A DNA stretch of 12,812 nucleotides from VRUE01 sp035557635 (lineage in GTDB: Bacteria > Actinomycetota > Thermoleophilia > Solirubrobacterales > 70-9): positions 1 through 12,812 of the forward strand of contig DATMDR010000015.1 in assembly GCA_035557635.1 (NCBI GenBank). The letters are read 5' to 3'. The position numbers and the translations under genes were made by a program. Each line of letters opens with the position of its first letter. The first letter of the stretch is position 1. The notes beneath the pieces are model-generated. The model was not told where the DNA came from. It saw only the letters and a list, made by a program, of their open reading frames with translations, and ran no database searches. Below, one piece after another: positions 1 through 4,608 of this stretch.

Positions 1-72
1 CTAGACCCTATGGCCGGCCCACCTGAGCGCCGGCTCGATCCGAACCCGGCGTAAAGGTCGGCACCCGCGCAT
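1..72 (+). repeat. IS110 left-end blocks, repeated in order downstream at 1323-1376
   Basis: Four short blocks occur here in the order CTAGAC (1-6), CTGAG (23-27), CGAACCCGG (41-49) and ACCCGCGCAT (63-72). The same order recurs downstream of the transposase. The true left end of the element cannot be fixed because IS110 elements lack conventional terminal inverted repeats and the window begins here. Confidence 0.35.
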
Positions 73-136
73 GAGATGCGCGGGTTTGTCGCCGAGGAAT
101 GGCCTCGGCGAGGACCGCAATCATGGGGGTGCCGAC
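57..136 (+). ncRNA. Folded leader of the IS110 transposase; part of a possible bridge RNA
   Basis: Three nested stems are visible. An outer stem joins GTCGGCA (57-63) to TGCCGAC (130-136), extendable to 10 bp with 64-66/127-129. Inside it lie a 9-bp hairpin, CCCGCGCAT (64-72)/ATGCGCGGG (76-84), with a 3-nt loop, and a 7-bp hairpin, GCCGAGG (91-97)/CCTCGGC (103-109), with a 5-nt loop. The outer stem ends at the base before the start codon and buries part of the SD-like GGGGGTG. IS110-group elements encode their bridge RNA in the non-coding left end, so this may be part of it; it could equally be a translational control hairpin. The stems are seen in the sequence; the RNA function is inference. 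Confidence 0.45.
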
Positions 137-1219
137 ATGGCGAAGGTTAGGACGTGGGTGGGTCTCGATGTTCACGCGGCGAAGGTCGTCGCGGCGATCG
201 CCGACTCGGAGTCGGGCGAGTTGGCGGTGCGACGCATGGGTGGGGCGACCGAACAGGTTGCGGAGTTCTGCGCCGCCCTGCCGGCGCCGGTCCGGGTCGC
301 CTATGAGGCCGGCCCAACCGGCTTCGGCCTGGCCCGGGCCCTGGCAGCGAGGGCAATCGAGTGCACGGTCGCCGCGCCAGGCAAGATCGAGCGCCCCGCC
401 CAGGACCGGGTCAAGACCGACCGTCGCGACGCCGAGCGGCTGGTGCGCCTGCTGATGATCGGCGGCTTGCACCCGGTGCGGGTGCCGACGCCGGCCGAGG
501 AGGCGATGCGCGACCTGGTCCGCGCCCGTGAGGACGTCCGCGGCGACCTGATGCGGGCCCGCCACCGCGTCGCCAAGCTCTTGCTGCGCCACGACCTGCG
601 CTTCGAGGGCAACAACTGGACTCAGCGCCACCTCGATTGGCTGGGGCGGGTCGAGCTCCCCGAGCCGGTGGCGCAGAGCGTCCTGCTGGACGGGATCGGG
701 TCGATCGACGCCCTGCTGGTGCGCCGCGAGAGCCTCGAGGCCCAGATGAGCGCCTTGGTCGAGGGCTCCCCCTGGGAGCAGAGCGTCAACCACCTGCGCT
801 GCCTGCGCGGCATCGACACCTTGAGCGCCCTGGGCCTCTGCGCGGAGGTCGGAGACTTCGGGCGCTTCGAGCGCCCCGCCCAGCTGATGAGCTACCTCGG
901 CCTGGTGCCTTCGGAGAACTCCAGCGGCGAGCGCCGCCGGCAGGGCGCGATCACCAAGTCGGGCTCCCGCCATGCCCGCCGCCTCCTGGTCGAGGCGGCC
1001 TGGCACTATCGACGCCCGCCACGCAAAGGCAGGGAGCTGCGGCGTCGCCAAGAGGGGCAGCCCCAGGCGGTCTGCGCGATCTCCTGGCGCGCCCAGCAGC
1101 GCCTGCACCGCAGCTGGGTGCGGCTCGATCATGAACGCGGCAAGCGCCGCACCCTCTGCGCCGTCGCCGTCGCCCGTGAGCTCGCCGGCTTCTGCTGGTC
1201 GGTGACGACCGTGGACTGA
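137..1219 (+). CDS. IS110-family transposase (DEDD recombinase), intact
   Basis: This 360-residue protein is the recombinase of an IS110-family insertion sequence, which excises and inserts the element guided by an element-encoded bridge RNA (family knowledge). The N-terminal RuvC-like DEDD domain is visible: D11 in GLDVHA, E57 in AYEAGPTG, and D95 and D98 in TDRRDA. The C-terminal Transposase_20 domain contains LRCLRGIDTLSALGL, the SYLGLVPSENSSG segment with the probable catalytic serine (S262 or S263), and GAITKSGSRHARRLL. I chose ATG 137 over the in-frame ATG 71 because the conserved domain begins at once, GGGGGTG (125-131) lies 5 nt upstream as a Shine-Dalgarno-like site, and 71 falls inside a hairpin arm. 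No frameshift or missing catalytic residue is seen, so the gene looks functional. It is the only gene here with a plausible SD in place of a leaderless -10 box. IS110 versus IS1111 subgroup is undecided. Confidence 0.95.
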   Translation: MAKVRTWVGLDVHAAKVVAAIADSESGELAVRRMGGATEQVAEFCAALPAPVRVAYEAGPTGFGLARALAARAIECTVAAPGKIERPAQDRVKTDRRDAERLVRLLMIGGLHPVRVPTPAEEAMRDLVRAREDVRGDLMRARHRVAKLLLRHDLRFEGNNWTQRHLDWLGRVELPEPVAQSVLLDGIGSIDALLVRRESLEAQMSALVEGSPWEQSVNHLRCLRGIDTLSALGLCAEVGDFGRFERPAQLMSYLGLVPSENSSGERRRQGAITKSGSRHARRLLVEAAWHYRRPPRKGRELRRRQEGQPQAVCAISWRAQQRLHRSWVRLDHERGKRRTLCAVAVARELAGFCWSVTTVD

Positions 1220-1234
1220 GACCACCAAGCACTG

Positions 1235-1429
1235 CTTGGCCCAGGAGGCGGCGGGCTCGGCCCTTCGCGCCAGCGCATCCGCGATTCAGCTATGAGCAGC
1301 CGCCCTGCGGTCACGCTCGATCCTAGACAGCGGGCGCTGAGACGAAACCCGGTCCTGCGGTAGCCAACCCGCGCATATCAGCCTGACCGCGCGTCGCGCA
1401 CCAGGTCGACCGCCGCCTCCTGGGCCAAG
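1235..1429. repeat. Perfect 20-bp inverted repeat enclosing 155 nt
   Basis: The left arm CTTGGCCCAGGAGGCGGCGG (1235-1254) is the exact reverse complement of 1410-1429. As RNA this would close a 195-nt domain that ends 3 nt before a terminator stem. As DNA it resembles the terminal repeats of a small non-autonomous element, but the five bases outside the arms (CACTG and AAGAA) do not match, so no target-site duplication is seen. An outer pairing, ACCACCAA (1221-1228) with TTGGTGGT (1455-1462), would enclose both this domain and the terminator. Confidence 0.7.
1323..1376 (+). repeat. Diverged second copy of IS110 left-end blocks
   Basis: CTAGAC (1323-1328), CTGAG (1337-1341), CGAAACCCGG (1343-1352) and ACCCGCGCAT (1367-1376) repeat, in the same order and with altered spacing, the blocks at 1-72. 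This could be a remnant of a tandem or re-inserted copy, or a bipartite recognition site present at both ends. The longest identical block is only 10 bp, so chance similarity in GC-rich DNA is not excluded. Confidence 0.3.
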
Positions 1430-1432
1430 AAG

Positions 1433-1456
1433 AAGGCCCGCTCTCAGCGGGCCTTT
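1433..1456 (+). terminator. Intrinsic terminator-like hairpin after the IS110 region
   Basis: AAGGCCCGCT (1433-1442) pairs with AGCGGGCCTT (1446-1455) over 10 bp with a 3-nt CTC loop. The T run is only TTT (1454-1456), so it is weak by standard criteria, but the A-rich flank (1427-1434) and strong stem fit a factor-independent terminator. It would end transcripts from the transposase or from the folded region before it. Confidence 0.6.
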
Positions 1457-1601
1457 GGTGGTTGGGGACTTGACAAACGGACGGCCATATCAGCTGACAG
1501 ATACTGGGGATTGACCGGCGCGCGCATCTCGTCGCAGTGCCGTCGCGCACTTTTGACATTCAGCGCGCCACGCGTGCGCTGCGACTCGGAACGATTACTG
1601 C

Positions 1602-1808
1602 GTGCTCGCTTCGACCCTGCCCGACCCCGGTTCCCCCGGGTTCCCGACGACACTTGGAATGGCCGCCGGTTTTCTCGCGGCCGCCTTTGCACTCAGCTGC
1701 GGCGAATCGAGAGATGACGCGCAATGGACCGCGTTCGTCGGAGGCGTCATAGGCACAGGGGCCGGTTTTCTCATTTGGGGATTCGGCCTGATGACAGGGC
1801 TATACTAA
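1602..1808 (+). CDS. Small hypothetical membrane protein
   Basis: A 68-residue ORF if started at GTG 1602, or 49 residues if started at ATG 1659 (residue 20). I do not recognise the family. A hydrophobic stretch near residues 20-33 (AAGFLAAAFALSC) and a clear membrane segment near 43-66 (FVGGVIGTGAGFLIWGFGL) suggest a two-span inner-membrane protein. A Cys follows the first segment, but the preceding ALS is a poor lipobox, so a lipoprotein is unlikely. There is no good ribosome binding site at either start. It lies 7 nt before another small membrane ORF in a stretch with more A/T than its neighbours, next to an insertion sequence, so acquired DNA or a decaying gene is possible. Confidence 0.45.
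   Translation: MLASTLPDPGSPGFPTTLGMAAGFLAAAFALSCGESRDDAQWTAFVGGVIGTGAGFLIWGFGLMTGLY
1801..1806 (+). promoter_or_regulatory. -10 box TATACT, leaderless start of the 1816 ORF
   Basis: TATACT is one mismatch from the TATAAT consensus and lies 9 nt before ATG 1816, overlapping the end of the preceding ORF. No Shine-Dalgarno sequence separates it from the start, so a leaderless or nearly leaderless transcript is inferred. Confidence 0.45.
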
Positions 1809-1815
1809 CTGAGTT

Positions 1816-2049
1816 ATGAAGACAAAAAGATTCGTAGTTGATTTCCTTGTCAGCTTCGCCCCGGTGCTCGTAATCGTGGTCCCGGTCTTCATGGTGGGGC
1901 TCTTGCTTGACCCCCCTTACGACCTAATTGGCGGAGTCGTCGTCATGGTGTTGGCAGCGCTGTTCGCTCCTTGGAGCCGCTGGTCTGTCTTGCCACGGGC
2001 TCGCGAGCGGCGCTTGCGCACCCGCGTCCGTCCTCACGCCTCGTCTTAG
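1816..2049 (+). CDS. Small hypothetical two-span membrane protein
   Basis: A 77-residue protein of no recognised family. It has a short basic N-terminus (MKTKR), a long hydrophobic segment near residues 7-32 (VVDFLVSFAPVLVIVVPVFMVGLLL), a second near 37-53 (LIGGVVVMVLAALFAPW) and an arginine-rich C-terminal tail (RARERRLRTRVR). By the positive-inside rule both ends are probably cytoplasmic. The first codons are unusually A/T-rich for this window. It follows the small ORF at 1602-1808 by 7 nt and ends 3 nt from the convergent DUF4383 gene. The hydrophobic pattern and the -10 box at 1801 favour a real gene; the function is unknown. Confidence 0.55.
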   Translation: MKTKRFVVDFLVSFAPVLVIVVPVFMVGLLLDPPYDLIGGVVVMVLAALFAPWSRWSVLPRARERRLRTRVRPHASS

Positions 2050-2052
2050 ACG

Positions 2053-2484
2053 CTAGCCCGAATGCTGCTGGTCCAGCCCGAGCTGGATCGCGACGACGAT
2101 CGCGAACAAGGCGCCGGTGCTGAGGTGGAAGATGGCGTCGGCGGTGTTGTTGGGGAAGGTGAAGACCCAGGCGGGCTGGGTGTCGAAGAGCGCCCAGATG
2201 CCGGTCAGGATCAGCGCCACGGCGACGTAGATCGCGTAGTAGAGCGCCCAGTCGGGCCGCCGTACGAAGTAGAAGGCGGGGAGGAAGAGGAGAAAGCCGG
2301 AGAGCGCGTGGACGCCGTTGAAGTCGACCCCGAGCACCCGCTCCGTCACCGCGTCCTCGCCGAAGTCGATGCTCGGCTCTGCGATCAGCCCCGCCGTCGC
2401 GAAGATCAGCTGCAGGGCCGCCAGTACCACGACCGCCTTCTGGGCGAAGGTCCACGGCTCCCGCTGTACCGCTGCCGCCTCCAT
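2053..2484 (-). CDS. DUF4383-type integral membrane protein
   Basis: A 143-residue protein with four predicted membrane segments, near residues 15-35 (AVVVLAALQLIFATAGLIA), 55-73 (NGVHALSGFLLFLPAFYFV), 78-98 (WALYYAIYVAVALILTGIWAL) and 113-134 (NTADAIFHLSTGALFAIVVAI). Two repeated features, an N..H..SG stretch in segment 2 (VDFNGVHALSGF) and NNTADAIFHLSTG in segment 4, are the pattern I associate with DUF4383 proteins, common in actinobacteria and without an assigned function. Start ATG 2484 has TAGGCT at the right distance upstream for a leaderless transcript. The gene diverges from the VOC gene across 44 bp. The family call rests on motif memory; the membrane topology is clear. Confidence 0.75.
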   Translation of the reverse strand: MEAAAVQREPWTFAQKAVVVLAALQLIFATAGLIAEPSIDFGEDAVTERVLGVDFNGVHALSGFLLFLPAFYFVRRPDWALYYAIYVAVALILTGIWALFDTQPAWVFTFPNNTADAIFHLSTGALFAIVVAIQLGLDQQHSG

Positions 2485-2492
2485 CGCCGCGC

Positions 2493-2498
2493 AGCCTA
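2493..2498 (-). promoter_or_regulatory. -10 box TAGGCT for the DUF4383 gene
   Basis: On the minus strand TAGGCT (TANNNT class) lies 8 nt before ATG 2484, consistent with transcription starting at or next to the start codon. It faces away from the VOC promoter 17 bp to the right. Confidence 0.45.
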
Positions 2499-2515
2499 CT
2501 CCGAAAATGGCCGTC

Positions 2516-2521
2516 TAGCCT
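2516..2521 (+). promoter_or_regulatory. -10 box TAGCCT for the VOC gene
   Basis: TAGCCT lies 7 nt before ATG 2529, the spacing expected for a leaderless transcript. The intervening TGCTGGTC contains no Shine-Dalgarno sequence. Confidence 0.5.
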
Positions 2522-2528
2522 GCTGGTC

Positions 2529-2918
2529 ATGATCGACCACGTCAGCTTCGAGGTCAGCGACTTCGCCCGCAGCAAGGCGTTCTACGGTGCGGCGCTGGAG
2601 CCGCTCGGGATCAGGCTCCTGATGGAGCCGGTCGAGGGCGCCGCCGGGTTCGGCAAGGACACCGAGCATGGGCCGAAGCCGTTCTTCTGGATCACCGCGC
2701 GTGAGCTGCCGGCCGTCAGCGGCGCCCACGTCGCCTTCGGCGTCCGCGACGCCGCGCAGGTCGATGCCTTCCACGCCGCCGCCCTCGCGGCAGGCGGCTC
2801 CGACAACGGCGCCCCGGGGCTGCGTCCGATCTACCACCCCGGCTACTACGGCGCCTTCGTCCTCGACCCCGACGGCAACAACGTCGAGGCCGTCTGCCAC
2901 ACCGCTAGCGCGCGCTGA
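2529..2918 (+). CDS. VOC-superfamily (glyoxalase/bleomycin-resistance fold) protein
   Basis: A 129-residue metalloprotein of the vicinal oxygen chelate superfamily, which includes glyoxalase I, extradiol dioxygenases and drug-binding proteins. The N-terminal half begins MIDHVSFEVSD with metal-ligand candidate H4; the second half has H67 in GAHVAFGV and E120 in DPDGNNVEAV, the usual His/His/Glu positions. FYGAALEPLGIRLL is the typical first beta-alpha unit. The length matches single-module VOC proteins, which dimerise to form the active site. The substrate cannot be deduced from sequence. The start is supported by TAGCCT 7 nt upstream and by immediate onset of the conserved fold. It diverges from the DUF4383 gene, which gives no functional hint. 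Confidence 0.88.
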   Translation: MIDHVSFEVSDFARSKAFYGAALEPLGIRLLMEPVEGAAGFGKDTEHGPKPFFWITARELPAVSGAHVAFGVRDAAQVDAFHAAALAAGGSDNGAPGLRPIYHPGYYGAFVLDPDGNNVEAVCHTASAR

Positions 2919-2940
2919 GCGAACGAGCAAGCCGCCGATT

Positions 2941-2963
2941 TCTCCGCCCCAAGGGGGGAGAGA
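2941..2963 (+). terminator. GC-rich hairpin after the VOC gene
   Basis: TCTCC-G-CCCC (2941-2950) faces GGGG-GGAGA (2953-2963 region) with one bulged G and a tight AA-centred loop. It lies 22 nt after the VOC stop codon and before the antitoxin promoter. There is no T tract, so terminator function is tentative. Confidence 0.35.
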
Positions 2964-2991
2964 TCGCTGCGCTGTGGCCTTGAAGAGGCAG

Positions 2992-3028
2992 ATGGTCACA
3001 CGACCATTGGATACCATATGGCCAATGG
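2992..3028 (+). promoter_or_regulatory. Toxin-antitoxin promoter with nested operator palindromes
   Basis: TACCAT (3012-3017) lies 7 nt before the antitoxin ATG 3025, the leaderless spacing. Around it are three overlapping palindromes: ATGGTC-ACAC-GACCAT (2992-3007), CCATTGG-N11-CCAATGG (3004-3028) and CCATATGG (3014-3021). The core ATGG/CCAT occurs five times. Ribbon-helix-helix antitoxins commonly bind such short repeats to repress their own operon, so this is the likely operator. The right half-site includes the start codon. Confidence 0.6.
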
Positions 3029-3276
3029 CGCGCACGCAGACGCTGGTTCAGCTCACCGAAGCTCTGCTGCGGCGCCTAGACGAGCGGGCGGCGCGGGAGG
3101 ACCGCTCCCGATCCGCGCTGATTCGTGAGGCGATCGAGGCCTACCTCTACGACGAGGAGGAGGCGGAGATCAGCCGCCAGATCGTCGCGGGCTACGAACG
3201 GATCCCTGTGACCGATTGGGAGATGGCCTGGGCCGAGGCAAGCGCACGCGAGATGATCCGCGAAGAGCCGTGGTAG
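3025..3276 (+). CDS. Ribbon-helix-helix antitoxin (MazE/CopG-like)
   Basis: An 83-residue DNA-binding antitoxin partnered with the MazF-type toxin that follows. The N-terminal ribbon strand (TQTLVQLT, residues 4-11) is followed by two helices (ALLRRLDERAARED and RSRSALIREAIEAYLY), the standard RHH arrangement of MetJ/Arc/CopG proteins. The acidic C-terminal part (DEEEAEISRQ to EMIREEPW) probably wraps the toxin and masks its RNA site. ATG 3025 was chosen because the ribbon starts at once and TACCAT lies 7 nt upstream. Its last codons overlap the toxin start by 7 nt, consistent with translational coupling. It probably represses its own promoter through the palindromes at 2992-3028. The family is clear; the exact antitoxin class name is not. 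Confidence 0.88.
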   Translation: MARTQTLVQLTEALLRRLDERAAREDRSRSALIREAIEAYLYDEEEAEISRQIVAGYERIPVTDWEMAWAEASAREMIREEPW

Positions 3277-3584
3277 GCCGCGGCGATATCTACTGGTTCG
3301 ACCTTCCCGAAGAAGGACATCGTCCGGTGCTGGTTCTGACGCGTTCAGAGGCGATCCCTGTTCTGCGTCGCGTGTTGGTGGCCCCTCTGACTAGGACCAT
3401 TCGTGGAATTCCGAGTGAGGTTCGGCTCGGCAAGGAGGACGGAATGCCCGACGAGTGCGTGATCAGTCTCGACAACGTTCGCCCGGTCTCGCGCGTCCTG
3501 CTCAAAGAGCAGATCACCACTCTCACCGGCAAGCGGATGTCGGAGGTCTGCCGGGCGCTGGCAATCGCCACCGGCTGCGGCTGA
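3270..3584 (+). CDS. MazF/PemK-family toxin (mRNA endoribonuclease)
   Basis: A 104-residue toxin of the MazF/PemK family; members cleave mRNA or other RNA at short sequences and stop growth unless bound by antitoxin. Visible family features are GRGDIYWFDLP at the N-terminus, HRPVLVLTR (residues 20-30), VLVAPLTRTIRGIPSEVRLG with the conserved T-R pair, and CVISLDNVRPVSR, followed by a C-terminal helix. I chose GTG 3270, overlapping the antitoxin stop by 7 nt, because RGDIYW normally lies within a few residues of the start; starting further upstream only adds low-complexity sequence read in the antitoxin's other frame. The gene is intact. The cleavage sequence cannot be predicted. It ends 37 bp from the convergent flavin reductase. 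Confidence 0.92.
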   Translation: MVGRGDIYWFDLPEEGHRPVLVLTRSEAIPVLRRVLVAPLTRTIRGIPSEVRLGKEDGMPDECVISLDNVRPVSRVLLKEQITTLTGKRMSEVCRALAIATGCG

Positions 3585-3621
3585 GCGCCGCCGTCCCTCG
3601 GCCCTTGCCGGTTCGTCACCC

Positions 3622-4098
3622 TTACCCCAGCGGCCGGTACTCGCCGCCGTGGAAGACGAGCGGGTCGCCCTCGCTCGTCTCCAGGCCGCGGACCTCACCG
3701 GTGACGATCACGTGGTCGCCGCCGGCGATCACGTCGCGCAGGTCGCAGGCGACCCAGACCAGGGCGTCGTCGATCGCCGGAATCCCGTCGCGATCGCTCC
3801 AGGCGATGCCATCCCACTTGTCCGCCACCGGGGCCTTGGTCGCGAAGGAGCGGGCGATCTGCTCCTGGCCGGCGTGCAGGACGCTGATCCCGAAGCGGTT
3901 GGCCGCCTGCACGGCGAGCAGGGTGCGGGATCCGCGGTCGAGGCAGGCCAGCATCAGCATCGGCTCGATCGAGAGCGAGGAGACCGCGTTGGCCGTCGCG
4001 CCGGCCGGCCCGTCGGGCCCGGCCGCGCTGACCACGGTGACGCCGGTGGGCAGCGTTCCCATCGCGGCACGGAAGCGGGCTGGGTCGGGTGGACTCAT
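3622..4098 (-). CDS. Flavin reductase family protein (HpaC/DIM6-NTAB type)
   Basis: A 158-residue FMN-binding split-barrel protein. Relatives use NAD(P)H to reduce free flavin, often for a two-component monooxygenase, though no oxygenase gene is nearby. FRAAMGTLPTGVTVVSA near the N-terminus, ATANAVSSLSIEPMLMLACLDRGSRTL and NRFGISVLHAGQEQIARSFA are the typical flavin-binding segments; GDHVIVTGEVRGL and PLVFHGGEYRPL close the barrel. ATG 4098 matches the usual family N-terminus. A TTG at 4182 with GAGGA 5 nt upstream would add 28 residues not expected for the family. ATG 4098 has no Shine-Dalgarno and no -10 box, but overlaps the stop of a 24-codon leader ORF as ATGA, suggesting coupled translation. 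It diverges from the cytochrome c gene. Confidence 0.88.
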   Translation of the reverse strand: MSPPDPARFRAAMGTLPTGVTVVSAAGPDGPAGATANAVSSLSIEPMLMLACLDRGSRTLLAVQAANRFGISVLHAGQEQIARSFATKAPVADKWDGIAWSDRDGIPAIDDALVWVACDLRDVIAGGDHVIVTGEVRGLETSEGDPLVFHGGEYRPLG

Positions 4099-4169
4099 CG
4101 CGAAATGGTCGATTTCAGATCCGCGTGTGCCCACGTCATCCGGGTGCGCGGGGATCTGGAGTCGGTCAT
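4095..4169 (-). CDS. Possible 24-residue leader peptide coupled to the flavin reductase
   Basis: ATG 4169 opens a 24-codon frame (beginning MTDSRSPRTR) whose TGA overlaps the flavin reductase ATG as ATGA. TATTGT (minus strand, 4184 to 4179) lies 9 nt before this ATG, so the peptide could be read from a leaderless transcript, and re-initiation at the overlap could explain how the reductase is translated without an SD. The peptide has no recognised motif and no run of one amino acid typical of attenuators. Frame, overlap and -10 box are seen; function is inference, and the region could instead be untranslated leader. Confidence 0.35.
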   Translation of the reverse strand: MTDSRSPRTRMTWAHADLKSTISR

Positions 4170-4178
4170 CTAGGCCAG

Positions 4179-4188
4179 ACAATATGAT
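4179..4188. promoter_or_regulatory. Overlapping divergent -10 boxes (flavin reductase / cytochrome c)
   Basis: TATGAT (4183-4188, plus) lies 9 nt before the GTG of the cytochrome gene. TATTGT (4184-4179, minus) lies 9 nt before the leader ORF of the flavin reductase. The two hexamers share 2 bp, so polymerase probably cannot occupy both at once. Confidence 0.45.
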
Positions 4189-4197
4189 CCTCGCCGC

Positions 4198-4596
4198 GTG
4201 CGACCCGCTCTAGCGATAGCCCTGGCCATCGTGGCCACCCTCGCGCTTGCCGCCTGCGGATTCGGCGAGGAAGGGATCTCGGTCTCCGAGGACGACCCCG
4301 ACTACAACGGCGCGGTCATCTTCGCCACCCACTGCTCCGGCTGCCACACGCTGGCCGCCGCCGGCACCCAGGGAACCGGGAACCGCAGCAGCCGAACGCA
4401 GGGGCCGAACCTCGACCAGCGAACGGAGACCTACGAGGATGCTCTCTTCGCGATCCAGAACGGCGGCTTCTCCGGGGCGATCATGCCCCAGAACATCGTC
4501 GTCGGCGAGGAGGCCGAAGCGCTGGCGCGCTTCGTCGCCAAGTACTCGGGCAAGGACGCCGAAGAAGCGCCCCGACCCGGCCAGCCCGCGCCCTAA
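4198..4596 (+). CDS. Lipoprotein monohaem cytochrome c
   Basis: A 132-residue class I c-type cytochrome anchored outside the membrane. Residues 1-19 are a lipoprotein signal (LALAA) with C20 as the lipidated cysteine. The haem c attachment motif CSGCH spans residues 46-50, with H50 the fifth haem ligand; M96 in GAIMPQN is the probable sixth. A Pro/Glu-rich tail follows. It probably carries electrons among respiratory membrane partners, but none is encoded nearby. GTG 4198 is supported by the immediate signal peptide and by TATGAT 9 nt upstream. The stop codon overlaps the probable -10 box of serS 12 nt downstream, so read-through into serS is possible. The cytochrome class is secure; the redox partner is unknown. 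Confidence 0.92.
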   Translation: MRPALAIALAIVATLALAACGFGEEGISVSEDDPDYNGAVIFATHCSGCHTLAAAGTQGTGNRSSRTQGPNLDQRTETYEDALFAIQNGGFSGAIMPQNIVVGEEAEALARFVAKYSGKDAEEAPRPGQPAP

Positions 4597-4599
4597 CCT
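4594..4599 (+). promoter_or_regulatory. -10 box TAACCT for serS
   Basis: TAACCT begins with the TAA stop codon of the cytochrome gene and ends 9 nt before the serS ATG. There is no Shine-Dalgarno in CTTCCTCCG, so serS could start leaderless from here or be read from the cytochrome transcript. Confidence 0.35.
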
Positions 4600-4608
4600 C
4601 TTCCTCCG

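Larger units (their letters stand above)
1220..1601. other. Gene-free stretch downstream of the IS110 transposase
   Basis: These 382 bases contain no credible coding region. They hold a 15-bp near-palindrome (1225-1239), a perfect 20-bp inverted repeat (arms 1235-1254 and 1410-1429), blocks resembling the IS110 left end (1323-1376), a terminator (1433-1456), and 1457-1601 in which I see only unsupported TTGACA-like boxes at 1470 and 1553. The repeats CCTGCGGT (1304-1311 and 1354-1361) are 50 nt apart and of unknown meaning. The right boundary of the insertion sequence presumably lies here. Confidence 0.6.

Noticed and set aside
8..1228. 406-residue minus-strand ORF across the transposase
   Set aside because: It is the antisense frame of a clearly recognised IS110 transposase with all catalytic residues; its Ala/Gln/Arg/Asp-rich composition is typical of GC-rich shadow frames.
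1230..1434. Target-site duplication for a MITE bounded by the 20-bp inverted repeat
   Set aside because: The five bases outside the arms are CACTG and AAGAA, which do not match; the CCAAG repeat at 1225-1229/1425-1429 lies partly inside the right arm and so is not a duplication.
1470..1505. TTGACA (1470-1475) as the -35 of a promoter, with GATACT (1500-1505)
   Set aside because: The spacer would be 24 bp, far outside the usual 16-19, and no start codon follows suitably. The TTGACA at 1553-1558 likewise has no -10 at a workable distance.
1511..1752. Overlapping short plus-strand ORFs at 1511-1717 and 1537-1752
   Set aside because: They have low-complexity Arg/Ser/Pro-rich translations, overlap one another and the hydrophobic ORF at 1602, and have no start signal or recognisable feature.
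4099..4182. TTG start giving a 186-residue flavin reductase
   Set aside because: GAGGA 5 nt upstream makes it possible, but the family normally begins close to RFRAAMGTLPTGVTVV and the extension shows no domain. It is kept only as an alternative.
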